A program made the translations under genes and the position numbers. From an uncultured Faecalibacterium sp. (GTDB lineage Bacteria; Bacillota; Clostridia; Oscillospirales; Ruminococcaceae): a DNA stretch of 64,000 nt. The notes under the pieces were generated by a model. The model ran no database searches, was not told the DNA's origin, and was given only the letters and a program-made list of their open reading frames with translations. The stretch covers positions 1-64,000 of the forward strand of contig CAKTEF010000003.1 of NCBI GenBank assembly GCA_934547065.1, in the 5' to 3' direction. Positions 1 to 7,905 of this stretch are shown here, one piece after another (position 1 is the first letter of the stretch; each line of letters opens with the position of its first letter).

Positions 1-360
1 ATGACCATGGAGATCAAGGGCCGCAATCTGGTGGACGGCCTGCCCAAGAACATCGTCGTCCACTCCGAGGATGTGCGTGAGGCCCTGCTGGAGTGCCTGG
101 TGAAGATCACCAGCGCCATCAAGGAAACGCTGGAGCGCACCCCGCCGGAGCTGAGCGCCGATATCATCGACCACGGCATTACCCTGACGGGCGGCGGCGC
201 TCTGCTGCGCGGCCTGGATCAGCTGATCCAGAGCGAGACGGGCATCGACGTTCATGTGGCGGAGGATCCGCTGGACTGCGTGGCCAAGGGTGCAGGCGCT
301 GTGCTGGACCATGTGGATGTCCTGCACGATGTGCTGGATACCGACGGCGCACACATGTGA
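1..360 (+). CDS. mreB: Rod-shape determining protein MreB, C-terminal part (cut by window edge)
   Basis: This is the last 119 residues of the bacterial actin MreB, which forms membrane-bound filaments that direct lateral wall synthesis. The frame is open from base 1, so the real start lies outside the window and the ATG at base 1 is an internal codon. The actin-fold phosphate/adenosine motif LTGGGALLRGLD is at about residues 62-73, and the GRNLVDGLPK segment near the start is typical of MreB. It ends in TGA at 358-360 and is followed directly by mreC, mreD and a class B PBP, the usual elongasome order. MreB rather than the paralogue Mbl is chosen because of the mreC/mreD neighbours; Mbl remains possible. 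Confidence 0.93.
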   Translation: MTMEIKGRNLVDGLPKNIVVHSEDVREALLECLVKITSAIKETLERTPPELSADIIDHGITLTGGGALLRGLDQLIQSETGIDVHVAEDPLDCVAKGAGAVLDHVDVLHDVLDTDGAHM

Positions 361-366
361 TAAAGC

Positions 367-398
367 GCGCGGATGGCTCTGGCTGTCCGCGCTTTTTT
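367..398 (+). terminator. Terminator-like hairpin between mreB and mreC
   Basis: A perfect 7-bp stem (GCGCGGA at 367-373 with TCCGCGC at 386-392) is followed by six T residues. It fits an intrinsic terminator, yet it sits 7 bases after the mreB stop and upstream of the mreC ribosome binding site. It would therefore reduce rather than end transcription into mreCD-PBP2. Confidence 0.7.
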
Positions 399-417
399 GC
401 AACCGGAGGATAACCCC

Positions 418-1248
418 TTGAAAGATTTTTTTGATACCTGGAAATTCAGGATCCTGGTGGGCATCGCGGTGTTCCTGGTGGGCATTATGGCCTATGCCGG
501 TGCCAATGGCCGCCTGACGGCTGCCCCGCAGGAGCTGCTGAGCGTCGCGGCTGCCCCATTCCAGAAAGCTGCGGCGGTTGTCAGCGGAAATGTGGCGGCC
601 CTGTGGGAAAAATATACGAACATCGACGCGGTGATGGAGGAAAACGAGACGCTCCGCACCGAGAACGCCGAGCTGCGCCAGCAGATGGTGGATTACGACC
701 GCATCAAGGCTGAGAATGAGGCGTATAAGGCACTGGAAACGATCCAGAGCCAGCGCCCGGAGATGAGCTGCCTTTCCGGCTTTGTCATCGGCCGCGATCC
801 GCTGGATTCGTTCTGGGGCTTTACGCTGGACCGCGGCACGCTGGACGGCGTGGCCGTGGACGATGCGGTGATCAGCGATGAGGGCTACCTGCTGGGCATG
901 GTGGTGGAGGCCGAAAGCACCAGCTGCAAGGTCATGACCATCCTGCATCCAAACTTCAACGCAGCGGCTGTGGTGTCCCGCACCCGGGACAACGGCATCG
1001 TCACCGGCAGCTCGGATTACGCCGCCGACGGCCTGTGCGTGCTGACCAATCTTGCCCGCAACACCCTGACGGAAAAGCACGATCAGGTCGTGACCACCGG
1101 CCTGGGCGGGGTGTTTCCGCCGGATGTCCTGGTGGGCGTGGTGCAGGAGCTGGTGCCGGAAGTCAGCGGCAAATCGACCATTGCCGTCATCAAGCCGGGC
1201 GCAGATCCCCGCACCGTGCGCCATGCATTCATCATTACCGATTTCTGA
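418..1248 (+). CDS. mreC: Rod-shape determining protein MreC
   Basis: MreC is a bitopic membrane protein that links MreB filaments to PBP2 outside the membrane. The start is taken as TTG 418 because GGAGG lies at 404-408; an in-frame ATG at 373 falls inside the terminator hairpin. The 276-residue product has an N-terminal membrane helix (about residues 10-28), a coiled coil rich in Glu/Leu (about 70-110, ENETLRTENAELRQQ) and the beta-rich MreC domain containing GFVIGRDP and GLGGVFPPDVLVG. Length is normal for the family. It sits 12 bases upstream of mreD. Confidence 0.93.
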   Translation: MKDFFDTWKFRILVGIAVFLVGIMAYAGANGRLTAAPQELLSVAAAPFQKAAAVVSGNVAALWEKYTNIDAVMEENETLRTENAELRQQMVDYDRIKAENEAYKALETIQSQRPEMSCLSGFVIGRDPLDSFWGFTLDRGTLDGVAVDDAVISDEGYLLGMVVEAESTSCKVMTILHPNFNAAAVVSRTRDNGIVTGSSDYAADGLCVLTNLARNTLTEKHDQVVTTGLGGVFPPDVLVGVVQELVPEVSGKSTIAVIKPGADPRTVRHAFIITDF

Positions 1249-1260
1249 GGAGGCCCTGGT

Positions 1261-1794
1261 ATGGAATCACGCCGCAAACGCAGCCGCAGCCAGCTGTTCA
1301 AATGGTGCTGCTATGCGCTGCTGCTGCTCCTGTGTACGGTTTTACAGACCACGCCGGGGCTGTTCCAGTTCGGGGCGGTCAAGCCGCTCTGGCTGCTGCC
1401 GCTGGCATTGGCCGTTGCCGTGTTCGAGGGCGAGTTTTCCGGGCCCGTGTTTGGCACGGTGTGCGGTCTGATGTGGGACTGGCTGGCCGGGCGCACCGTG
1501 GGCATGCTGGCTTTGGAGCTGCTGCTGCTCTGCTTTGGCATTGCCGTGGTGATGCAGCTCTATTTCAAAAGCTCTGTGGTGAATTTTACCCTGATCGCCG
1601 CCGGTGCGGCCCTGCTGGTGCTCACACTGGACTGGCTGTTTTTCTACGATATGCCGGGTTACAGCGGCTCTGCGGCCCGGTATCTGGCGTTCGTGCTGCC
1701 TACGGCGGTGCTGACCATCCCGGTCTGCATCCCGCTGTTCTGGGCCGTGCGCCGCATCCATGAAGATTTCAAGATCGACAACGGCGTGGTGTGA
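1261..1794 (+). CDS. mreD: Rod-shape determining protein MreD
   Basis: This is a 177-residue, very hydrophobic protein with about five membrane segments, placed between mreC and PBP2 as in most rod-shaped Firmicutes. MreD is a multi-pass component of the elongasome. A GAGGAGG-type ribosome binding site lies about 10 bases upstream of ATG 1261. Sequence conservation in this family is low, so the call rests on size, topology and position. The basic N terminus (ESRRKRSRSQ) would stay in the cytoplasm. Confidence 0.87.
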   Translation: MESRRKRSRSQLFKWCCYALLLLLCTVLQTTPGLFQFGAVKPLWLLPLALAVAVFEGEFSGPVFGTVCGLMWDWLAGRTVGMLALELLLLCFGIAVVMQLYFKSSVVNFTLIAAGAALLVLTLDWLFFYDMPGYSGSAARYLAFVLPTAVLTIPVCIPLFWAVRRIHEDFKIDNGVV

Positions 1795-1821
1795 GCGTGC
1801 CCTGCGCCGAAAGGAGAATGA

Positions 1822-4032
1822 ATGAACCGAGACGAACACAAAACGGCGGTACGGCGGATGATGGTCCTGATCGGGGCTGCCTGTGTGCTGATGGCCCTGT
1901 ATGGACTGCGCCTGATCTTTTTGCAGCTGGTCAAAGGGGAAGATTTCAAAGCACAGGCCACCAATACCACGGACTATAAGTTCACGGTGACAGCGGCCCG
2001 CGGCGATATCGTGGACAGCAAGGGCAGCCGGATCGCCACCAGCATTACGGGCTACAACGTGGTGCTGAACAAGCTGCTGATGGGGGATCAGGACCTGGAT
2101 GCCATGCTCCAGAAGATCGTGGAGCTGCTGCGCGAAAACGGGGAAAGCTGGAACGATACCCTGCTGATCGGTCAGCCGGATGCGGCCGGGAACTATACCT
2201 TTACGGCGGAGCAGGGCAGCTCCAAAGACCAGAAAGCCCTTTCCGCCATGAAAGAAAACCTGGGATTACAGCAGTATGCCACTGCCAATGATGTGATGGA
2301 AAAGCTGGTGGAGGATTACAGCCTTTCGGATGTTTCGCCGGAATGGCAGCGGGTGCTGGGCGGCATCCACTACGAGATGCAACTGCAGGCCTTTTCCAAC
2401 GTGAACAACTTCATCATGGCCGAAAATGTCAGTGAAAAGACCGTGGCTACCATCAAGGAACACAGCCTTTCGCTGCCGGGCGTGGAGATCGTGGAAACGA
2501 GCACCCGCAGCTACGAGCAGAGTACCGTGCTGCCCCATGTGCTGGGCCGCGTAGGAAAGATCACAGCCGAAAAGTGGAAAGTGACCGATGAAAACGGCCA
2601 GGTGACCTACCCGCTGCGGGAAAAAGGCTACAACATGAACGATATCATCGGCATCTCCGGCCTGGAATCCGCCTATGAGGACGAACTGCGGGGCAAGGAC
2701 GGCGTGGAGACCATTACCCGCAACTCCGACGGCGTGATCGTGAACACGGCCCTGACCACTGTGCCGGAGCCGGGGCACACCGTCCAGCTGACCATTGACA
2801 GCAGCTTCCAGAAAGCCGTGGACAAGGCACTGGCGGAGAACATCGACATGATCAACCGGGTGTACAACACCGGCAATATGAAAGCGGCCGCCGGTGCGGC
2901 GGTGGTGCTGGACGTAAAGGATGGCAGCGTGCTGGCGGCTTCCAATTACCCCAGCTTTGACCAGAACCTTTACGCCACCCAGTACAGCGAATACAGCTCG
3001 GATGCCAGCCTGCCGCTGTTCAACCGCGCATTGCAGGGCCTGTATACGCCGGGTTCCACATTCAAACCGGCGGTGGCGGTGGCTGCACTGGACAGCGGCC
3101 TTATCAACCAGTATTCCACGGTGTTCTGCAACGGTGTGTACACCTATTATAAGGGATACAGCCCCCGCTGCACCCGCCACGGCCACAGCGGCAACATTGA
3201 CGTGGTCACGGCCATCAAGTGGAGCTGCAACATCTTCTTCTACGATGTGGGCCGCCGCCTGACCAGCGATGTCTACGATGCCTACGCCTATAAGCTGGGC
3301 CTGGGCCAGCGCACCGGCGTGGAGGTCAGCGAGGCGCTGGGCCACCTGACCACCAAGAACGACTCCAACTATATCGACTCGCTGGACATCCAGGCCGCCA
3401 TCGGCCAGGGCAATACCGTGGTCACGCCCATCCAGCTGGCCACCTATGCGGCTGCACTGGCCAACAACGGCGTGCGTTACCGCACGCATTTTGTCAAGGC
3501 CATCCTGGACTCCAACACCGGCGAGGTGCTGAAAGAGACGCAGCCGGAGGTCATGGATGTGATCGAGGATACCGGCAATACGTTTGAGCTGGTGCGGCAG
3601 GGCATGAAACAGGTGCCCAGCACCATCACGGGCAAGATCAGCAGCTACCCGTATGCCATTGCCTGCAAGACGGGCACGCCCCAGCGCAGCGAGACGTATG
3701 CGCCGGGCAAGCACTATCTGAACGCTATGATGATCGCCTACCTGCCTGCGGACGATCCGCAGATCGCCATTGGCATCACCATTGAGTATGGCGGCTACGG
3801 TGCCCGCACCGGAGACCTGGTGGTGGATATTGCCAACGCATATTTCGCCATGCAGAACGGCACCCTGAACGAGGACGGCACCATCGGCCCGCAGGAGGCT
3901 GTGGACGAAGCGGACACGGCACAGGATACGGCGGGGACCCAGGAAGCAGCGGATCCCGCTGCGGACGGCCAGGGTACACAGACGACTGCCGACGGTACGG
4001 TCCCGGCCCAGGGCGGGGATGCGGCGGCCTGA
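1822..4032 (+). CDS. mrdA: Penicillin-binding protein 2, class B transpeptidase of the elongasome
   Basis: The protein cross-links peptidoglycan during side-wall growth. A single N-terminal membrane anchor (about residues 9-32) is followed by a dimerisation domain (ARGDIVDSKG) and a transpeptidase domain. The active-site motifs are complete: STFK with Ser412, SCN near Ser468 and KTG at Lys616. At 736 residues it is longer than a minimal PBP2, mainly because of a low-complexity Ala/Glu/Thr/Gly tail of about 50 residues after the catalytic domain. AAGGAG precedes ATG 1822. A RodA partner is not in the window. Confidence 0.94.
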   Translation: MNRDEHKTAVRRMMVLIGAACVLMALYGLRLIFLQLVKGEDFKAQATNTTDYKFTVTAARGDIVDSKGSRIATSITGYNVVLNKLLMGDQDLDAMLQKIVELLRENGESWNDTLLIGQPDAAGNYTFTAEQGSSKDQKALSAMKENLGLQQYATANDVMEKLVEDYSLSDVSPEWQRVLGGIHYEMQLQAFSNVNNFIMAENVSEKTVATIKEHSLSLPGVEIVETSTRSYEQSTVLPHVLGRVGKITAEKWKVTDENGQVTYPLREKGYNMNDIIGISGLESAYEDELRGKDGVETITRNSDGVIVNTALTTVPEPGHTVQLTIDSSFQKAVDKALAENIDMINRVYNTGNMKAAAGAAVVLDVKDGSVLAASNYPSFDQNLYATQYSEYSSDASLPLFNRALQGLYTPGSTFKPAVAVAALDSGLINQYSTVFCNGVYTYYKGYSPRCTRHGHSGNIDVVTAIKWSCNIFFYDVGRRLTSDVYDAYAYKLGLGQRTGVEVSEALGHLTTKNDSNYIDSLDIQAAIGQGNTVVTPIQLATYAAALANNGVRYRTHFVKAILDSNTGEVLKETQPEVMDVIEDTGNTFELVRQGMKQVPSTITGKISSYPYAIACKTGTPQRSETYAPGKHYLNAMMIAYLPADDPQIAIGITIEYGGYGARTGDLVVDIANAYFAMQNGTLNEDGTIGPQEAVDEADTAQDTAGTQEAADPAADGQGTQTTADGTVPAQGGDAAA

Positions 4033-4108
4033 TGGGCGCAGCACCGTTTTTCTTGGAGAAAATTGGAACAAAATTCCGAAAAAATCGTAAGCATTGTCCC
4101 AAAAACGG

Positions 4109-4137
4109 TTGTAAAACCAGAGAAACTGTGATACTAT
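4109..4137 (+). promoter_or_regulatory. Sigma-A promoter of mgsA
   Basis: TTGTAA (4109-4114), a 17-base spacer and TACTAT (4132-4137) with an extended TG at 4129-4130. The start of transcription would be about 45 bases upstream of mgsA. Confidence 0.7.
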
Positions 4138-4189
4138 GATATATGCAAGAAATTGGCCTGCATGGGCAGAGCAAAGGAGAGGTTGACCG

Positions 4190-4597
4190 ATGACGATTGC
4201 ACTGATTGCGCATGACTCCAAAAAAGAGCTGATGGTTCAGTTCTGCACGGCGTATTGCCGGATTTTGAGCCAGCATAAATTGGTGGCCACCGGGACAACG
4301 GGCAAGATGATCGCCGAAGCGACCGGACTGCAGATCCAGCGCTTCCTGGCGGGGGTACAGGGCGGCGACCAGCAGATCGCTTCCCGCATCGCATGCAACG
4401 AGGTGGATCTGCTGCTGTTCTTCCGGGATCCCATCAACGCAAAGCCCAGTGAGCCCAACGAGATGACGCTGCTGCGCCTGTGCGATGTGCATAATATCCC
4501 GCTGGCTACCAACATTGCCACGGCTGAGGTGCTGATCCACGGCCTGGAACGCGGCGACCTGGATTGGCGTGATATCGTCCACCCGCAGAACAGCTGA
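4190..4597 (+). CDS. mgsA: Methylglyoxal synthase
   Basis: The enzyme converts dihydroxyacetone phosphate to methylglyoxal and phosphate, a bypass that frees phosphate when sugar phosphates pile up. All family motifs are present in 135 residues: IAHDSKK at the N terminus, ATGTTG phosphate loop (33-38), GGDQQIAS with the catalytic Asp60, FFRDP (77-81) and the [13 protein letters not shown] segment with His101. The gene has its own promoter and is closed by a strong terminator, so it is a single-gene unit. Many Clostridia keep mgsA next to mre/rod genes, so the position is not unusual. Confidence 0.95.
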   Translation: MTIALIAHDSKKELMVQFCTAYCRILSQHKLVATGTTGKMIAEATGLQIQRFLAGVQGGDQQIASRIACNEVDLLLFFRDPINAKPSEPNEMTLLRLCDVHNIPLATNIATAEVLIHGLERGDLDWRDIVHPQNS

Positions 4598-4611
4598 AAC
4601 TGAAGAACAAG

Positions 4612-4652
4612 CAAAGCCCCCTGCACGGCATCCGCTGTGCAGGGGGCTTTTT
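4612..4652 (+). terminator. Intrinsic terminator after mgsA
   Basis: A 14-bp GC-rich stem (AAAGCCCCCTGCAC at 4613-4626 with its complement at 4637-4650) is followed by a run of T. The A-rich left flank also allows it to work for the minus-strand gene that ends at 4681. Confidence 0.85.
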
Positions 4653-4680
4653 GCATCCGGAGCGGCGGGTTCCGGGATCG

Positions 4681-5208
4681 TCAGAATTTCAGGTCCGCAG
4701 CCATCTCGTCCAGATCGGCGGGCGAAAAATCGCCCAGCGGCAGGATCAGGCGGGCCAGCGTCTCCTGCGGCAGCGCGGCCAGCCGGGCACTCTCGTCGCT
4801 GGCAGCATCGGCGGCGGGGCAGAGCACACAGGTCCCGTCGGCACCCGTCTCCACGCGGGCGTGGTGGCCGGTGGCAATGTACTGGATGCCCAGCCGGTCT
4901 GCCGCAGCCAGCAGGGCGGGGAAGCGCAGGTCGGCTCCGGCGGCATCCTCCGCTGCCAGCTGGCTTGCCAGCTCGCTGGCGTTCAGGGTCACGCACTCAA
5001 TGCCCAGGGCCTTGGCGGCCTGCTTTGCGGCATCCACCGCAGCATCCTCGGCGGCCAGGCGCACCACGGCACCCACCACGGCAAAGCCCTGCTGCTGCAA
5101 AATGCGCACGGCAGCCCGGCAGCCCCGGCCGCCGCAAAGGCCTACCAGGACTTTGTCCTGCTGTTCATAGGTATCGAACCCGTTCCCGGGCAGAAAAGTA
5201 TCGCTCAT
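4681..5208 (-). CDS. Truncated, degenerate MnmA-like PP-loop protein
   Basis: The 175-residue product aligns by eye with the N-terminal half of MnmA, the tRNA 2-thiouridine synthase. It has a Rossmann strand KVLVGL, an alternating helix/strand pattern and the segment [11 protein letters not shown] (110-120), which matches the YIATGHYAR motif of MnmA. The ATP-binding SGGxDS motif is replaced by CGGRGC (25-30), losing both Ser and Asp, and the C-terminal half with the second catalytic Cys is missing. It is therefore unlikely to thiolate tRNA. ATG 5208 overlaps the rnhA stop as ATGA, and GGAGGA lies just upstream, so the two genes are translationally coupled. The coding frame is intact, so it is not treated as a pseudogene. 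Confidence 0.7.
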   Translation of the reverse strand: MSDTFLPGNGFDTYEQQDKVLVGLCGGRGCRAAVRILQQQGFAVVGAVVRLAAEDAAVDAAKQAAKALGIECVTLNASELASQLAAEDAAGADLRFPALLAAADRLGIQYIATGHHARVETGADGTCVLCPAADAASDESARLAALPQETLARLILPLGDFSPADLDEMAADLKF

Positions 5209-5669
5209 CGTCCCTGTTTTCCTCCGTATGCCTGACTTTGTGCCACAGCCAGCTGGTCGCAGCGTTCGTTTTCCGGGTGGCCCGCATGGCCCTTGACCCA
5301 GACGTAGGTGAGCTTGTGCCGGGCTTCCTGTTCCAGCGCCTGCTCCCACAGGTCGGGGTTCAGGGCGGGGGAACCGTCGGATTTTTTCCAGCCCCGGCGC
5401 TTCCAACCCTTGGCCCAGCCCTTTTCCAGCCCGTTGATCACATACTGGCTGTCAGAGCACAGGCGTACTTCGCACGGCTCCTTGAGCTGGCGCAGCGCCT
5501 CGATAAAGGCGGTAAGCTCCATCCGGTTGTTTGTGGTGCTGGCAGCCCCGCCGCTGAGCTCTTTCTCGTAGACTTTGCCGTTAAAACGGTAGCGCAGCAC
5601 CGCGCCCCAGCCGCCGGGGCCGGGGTTGCCGCTGCACGCGCCGTCGGTGTAAACTTCAACCTGTTTCAT
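5205..5669 (-). CDS. rnhA: Ribonuclease HI
   Basis: RNase HI cleaves RNA in RNA-DNA hybrids. The 154-residue product has the whole DEDD active site: Asp9 in [10 protein letters not shown], Glu51 in NRMEL, Asp73 in CSDSQYV and Asp138 in NERCDQLA. The basic handle [12 protein letters not shown], which grips the hybrid, is also present, as in E. coli RNase HI. It has its own minus-strand promoter and is followed without a gap by the MnmA-like gene. Confidence 0.96.
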   Translation of the reverse strand: MKQVEVYTDGACSGNPGPGGWGAVLRYRFNGKVYEKELSGGAASTTNNRMELTAFIEALRQLKEPCEVRLCSDSQYVINGLEKGWAKGWKRRGWKKSDGSPALNPDLWEQALEQEARHKLTYVWVKGHAGHPENERCDQLAVAQSQAYGGKQGR

Positions 5670-5706
5670 GCATTTCTCCCGGAACTTGAATTTTTGAACT
5701 GCTTCT

Positions 5707-5736
5707 ATATTAGAGCGGGATTCCGGCTTCTGTCAA
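5707..5736 (-). promoter_or_regulatory. Sigma-A promoter of rnhA
   Basis: Read on the minus strand: TTGACA (5736-5731), an 18-base spacer and TAATAT (5712-5707). It lies about 40-65 bases upstream of the rnhA start. Confidence 0.7.
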
Positions 5737-5779
5737 GAGGAAAGTGCATAATTTCCCGCCCGCCTGCCAAACCTTGGAA

Positions 5780-5808
5780 TTGACAAAAAGAACAAGAAAT
5801 ACTATACT
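5780..5808 (+). promoter_or_regulatory. Strong sigma-A promoter of the rnj leader
   Basis: TTGACA (5780-5785), a 17-base spacer and TATACT (5803-5808). Transcription would begin near 5815, about 260 bases ahead of the RNase J start codon. Confidence 0.85.
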
Positions 5809-5814
5809 GTTTGT

Positions 5815-6050
5815 AACAAAATGCGTATAGGGACACACCACAGAGGTGTGTTCGGGCCACGCAGATGCCGCGCCGCGGTCGCATCGAACAGATGGACTGA
5901 CAGGGTGCAAAGGGCGCTGCAACGGCCGAACAGGCGCTTTCAGAGCGCTGCAACGAAAATTCTATACGATGGTTTCGATGGAGGCAGCGGAGCGCTTTTG
6001 CTGCTTCCTCACGCAGACAGGCAGCCCGGTTTTGGGTGTGCCTGCGTTTT
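5815..6050 (+). ncRNA. Structured leader or small RNA upstream of RNase J
   Basis: The transcript from the promoter at 5780 folds into a branched structure on paper. A closing helix pairs 5824-5830 with 5962-5968 (CGTATAG/CTATACG). Inside it are three hairpins: 5833-5839/5845-5851 (ACACACC/GGTGTGT), 5864-5868/5881-5885, and 5934-5938/5944-5948. A further hairpin spans 5981-6010 and an intrinsic terminator 6018-6050. The region has no plausible reading frame. The layout is that of a riboswitch or other cis-regulatory RNA, or of an independent terminated small RNA; I could not match it to a known class. Confidence 0.55.
6018..6050 (+). terminator. Terminator in the rnj leader (possible attenuator)
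   Basis: CAGGCAGCCC (6018-6027) pairs with GGGT and TGCCTG (6034-6037, 6039-6044) with one bulged base and is followed by CG and four T. It lies only 14 bases before the RNase J ribosome binding site, so read-through is needed to express rnj. Confidence 0.65.
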
Positions 6051-6074
6051 GTGATTTATTTTTGGAGGTACTGC

Positions 6075-7868
6075 ATGGCACAGGCAAAAGAACAGGGCCA
6101 GGTCCTGGCTCAGAACAAACCCAATGAATCCACCGGCGAAAAGCGTCCCCGCAGCCGCCGGCCGTATTATCAGCGGCGCTCCCGCCGCCCCCAGCAGCCC
6201 AAAGAGGCTGCAACGCCCATCCATATCTACCCGCTGGGCGGCCTGGGCGAAGTGGGCAAGAATATGACCGTGTACGAGTGCTGCGGTGATATGATCATCG
6301 TAGACTGCGGCCTGGTGTTCCCGGACAGCGATATGTACGGCGTGGACATGGTCATCCCGGACTTCACCTTTGTGGTGCAGAATAAGGATAAGATCAAGGG
6401 CCTGCTCATCACCCACGGCCACGAGGACCACATCGGCAGCATCCCGTATCTGCTGCAAAAGTTTGATCTGCCCATCTACGGCACCCGCCTGACCTGCGGC
6501 CTGATCCGCAACAAGCTGGAAGAATTCGGCCTGGCAGGCAAGACCAAGTTTGTGGAGATCACCCCCAGGCAGAAGCTCAAGCTGGGCTGCTTTACCGTGG
6601 AGCCCATCCATGTCAACCACTCCATCCCGGATGCGGTGGCCTTTGCCATCGACAGCCCGGCGGGCACCATCATCCAGACGGGCGACTTCAAGATCGACTA
6701 CACCCCGCTGGCCTGCGGTGTCACCGACCTGACCACCCTTTCGGAATACGGCGAAAAGGGCGTGCTGGCCCTGCTGAGCGACTCCACCAACGCCGAGCGC
6801 CCCGGCTTTACCGCCACGGAGCAAAAGGTGGCGGCCGGTGTCCGCAGCCTGTTTGCCCGTGCCCGCAACAAGCGGATCATCATTGCCACCTTTGCTTCCA
6901 ACATCTACCGCGTGCAGCAGATCATTGATCTGGCCGTGGAGGATGGCCGCAAGGTGGCGTTCAGCGGCCGCAGCATGGTCAACAACACGGCCATGGCGCA
7001 GGAGCTGGGCTATATGCACATCCCGGACGGCACCCTGATCAGCGTGGACGAGCTGAACCAGTATCCGCCGGAGCAGGTGGTGCTGATCACCACCGGCAGC
7101 CAGGGCGAGCCGCTGAGCGCGCTTTCCCGCATGGCTTCCTGCAGCCACCGCCAGGTGCGCGTGGGCCCCGGTGATTTCATCATCATCTCGGCCAACCCCA
7201 TCCCCGGCAACGAAAAGAGCGTGACCAAGATCGTCAACGGCCTGCTTCTGCTGGGCGCTGAGGTCATTTACGAGAGTATGTATGACGTGCATGTTTCCGG
7301 CCATGCCTGCCAGGAAGAACAGAAGCTGATGCTCACCCTGACCAAGCCCAAGTATTTCCTGCCGGTGCATGGCGAGTACAAGCAGCTGAAAAAGCATGCG
7401 CTGACCGCCGCAAGCCTGGGCATCCCCACCAGCAACATCCTGATCGCGGAGAACGGTTCCAACGTCATCCTGACCAGAGACGAGATCAAGCTGGGCGAGC
7501 CCGTTACGGCCGGTGCCGTGATGGTAGACGGCCTGGGCGTTGGCGATGTGGGCAATGTGGTCCTGCGGGACCGCAAGCACCTTTCCGAGGACGGCCTGGT
7601 GATCATTGTGGCAACGGTGGACAGCAAGACCGGGAAAGTGCTGGCCGGGCCGGACCTTGTCAGCCGCGGTTTTGTGTATGTGCGCGAGAACGAGAGCCTG
7701 ATGGACGGTGCGCAGAGCATTGTGGAAAACGCGCTGGACCGCTGCGTGGAAGAACATGTCCGCGATTGGAACAGCGTCAAGACCCGTGTGCGGGAGGCGC
7801 TGAGCAGCTATATTTACCGCCGCACCAAGCGCAGCCCCATGATCCTCCCCATCCTGATGGAGGTATAA
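6075..7868 (+). CDS. rnj: Ribonuclease J
   Basis: RNase J is a metallo-beta-lactamase/beta-CASP nuclease with endo- and 5'-3' exonuclease activity that matures and degrades RNA. The metal motif HGHEDH is at 114-119, preceded by the PLGGLGEVGKNM strand typical of the family; the beta-CASP domain (SDSTNAERPG, GRSMVNNT, TTGSQGEP) and a C-terminal domain follow. The start is ATG 6075, with GGAGG at 6064-6068. The 597-residue product begins with a 45-residue Arg/Gln-rich extension (RRPYYQRRSRRPQQP) not found in the core enzyme and probably RNA-binding. Expression is likely set by the structured leader upstream. Confidence 0.95.
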   Translation: MAQAKEQGQVLAQNKPNESTGEKRPRSRRPYYQRRSRRPQQPKEAATPIHIYPLGGLGEVGKNMTVYECCGDMIIVDCGLVFPDSDMYGVDMVIPDFTFVVQNKDKIKGLLITHGHEDHIGSIPYLLQKFDLPIYGTRLTCGLIRNKLEEFGLAGKTKFVEITPRQKLKLGCFTVEPIHVNHSIPDAVAFAIDSPAGTIIQTGDFKIDYTPLACGVTDLTTLSEYGEKGVLALLSDSTNAERPGFTATEQKVAAGVRSLFARARNKRIIIATFASNIYRVQQIIDLAVEDGRKVAFSGRSMVNNTAMAQELGYMHIPDGTLISVDELNQYPPEQVVLITTGSQGEPLSALSRMASCSHRQVRVGPGDFIIISANPIPGNEKSVTKIVNGLLLLGAEVIYESMYDVHVSGHACQEEQKLMLTLTKPKYFLPVHGEYKQLKKHALTAASLGIPTSNILIAENGSNVILTRDEIKLGEPVTAGAVMVDGLGVGDVGNVVLRDRKHLSEDGLVIIVATVDSKTGKVLAGPDLVSRGFVYVRENESLMDGAQSIVENALDRCVEEHVRDWNSVKTRVREALSSYIYRRTKRSPMILPILMEV

Positions 7869-7905
7869 ACGGCCCGCGGCCCTGCGGCAGGAGGCAGAAG
7901 ATTTG

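Noticed and set aside
5815-6050. Considered the rnj leader as 6S RNA, SRP RNA or a T-box
   Set aside because: The fold is branched rather than the 6S rod; no SRP GGAA loop context and no T-box sequence or specifier were seen. Left as an unknown structured leader.
5821-6127. Short open frames inside the rnj leader
   Set aside because: No good ribosome sites, composition unlike local genes, and they overlap the predicted helices and terminator.
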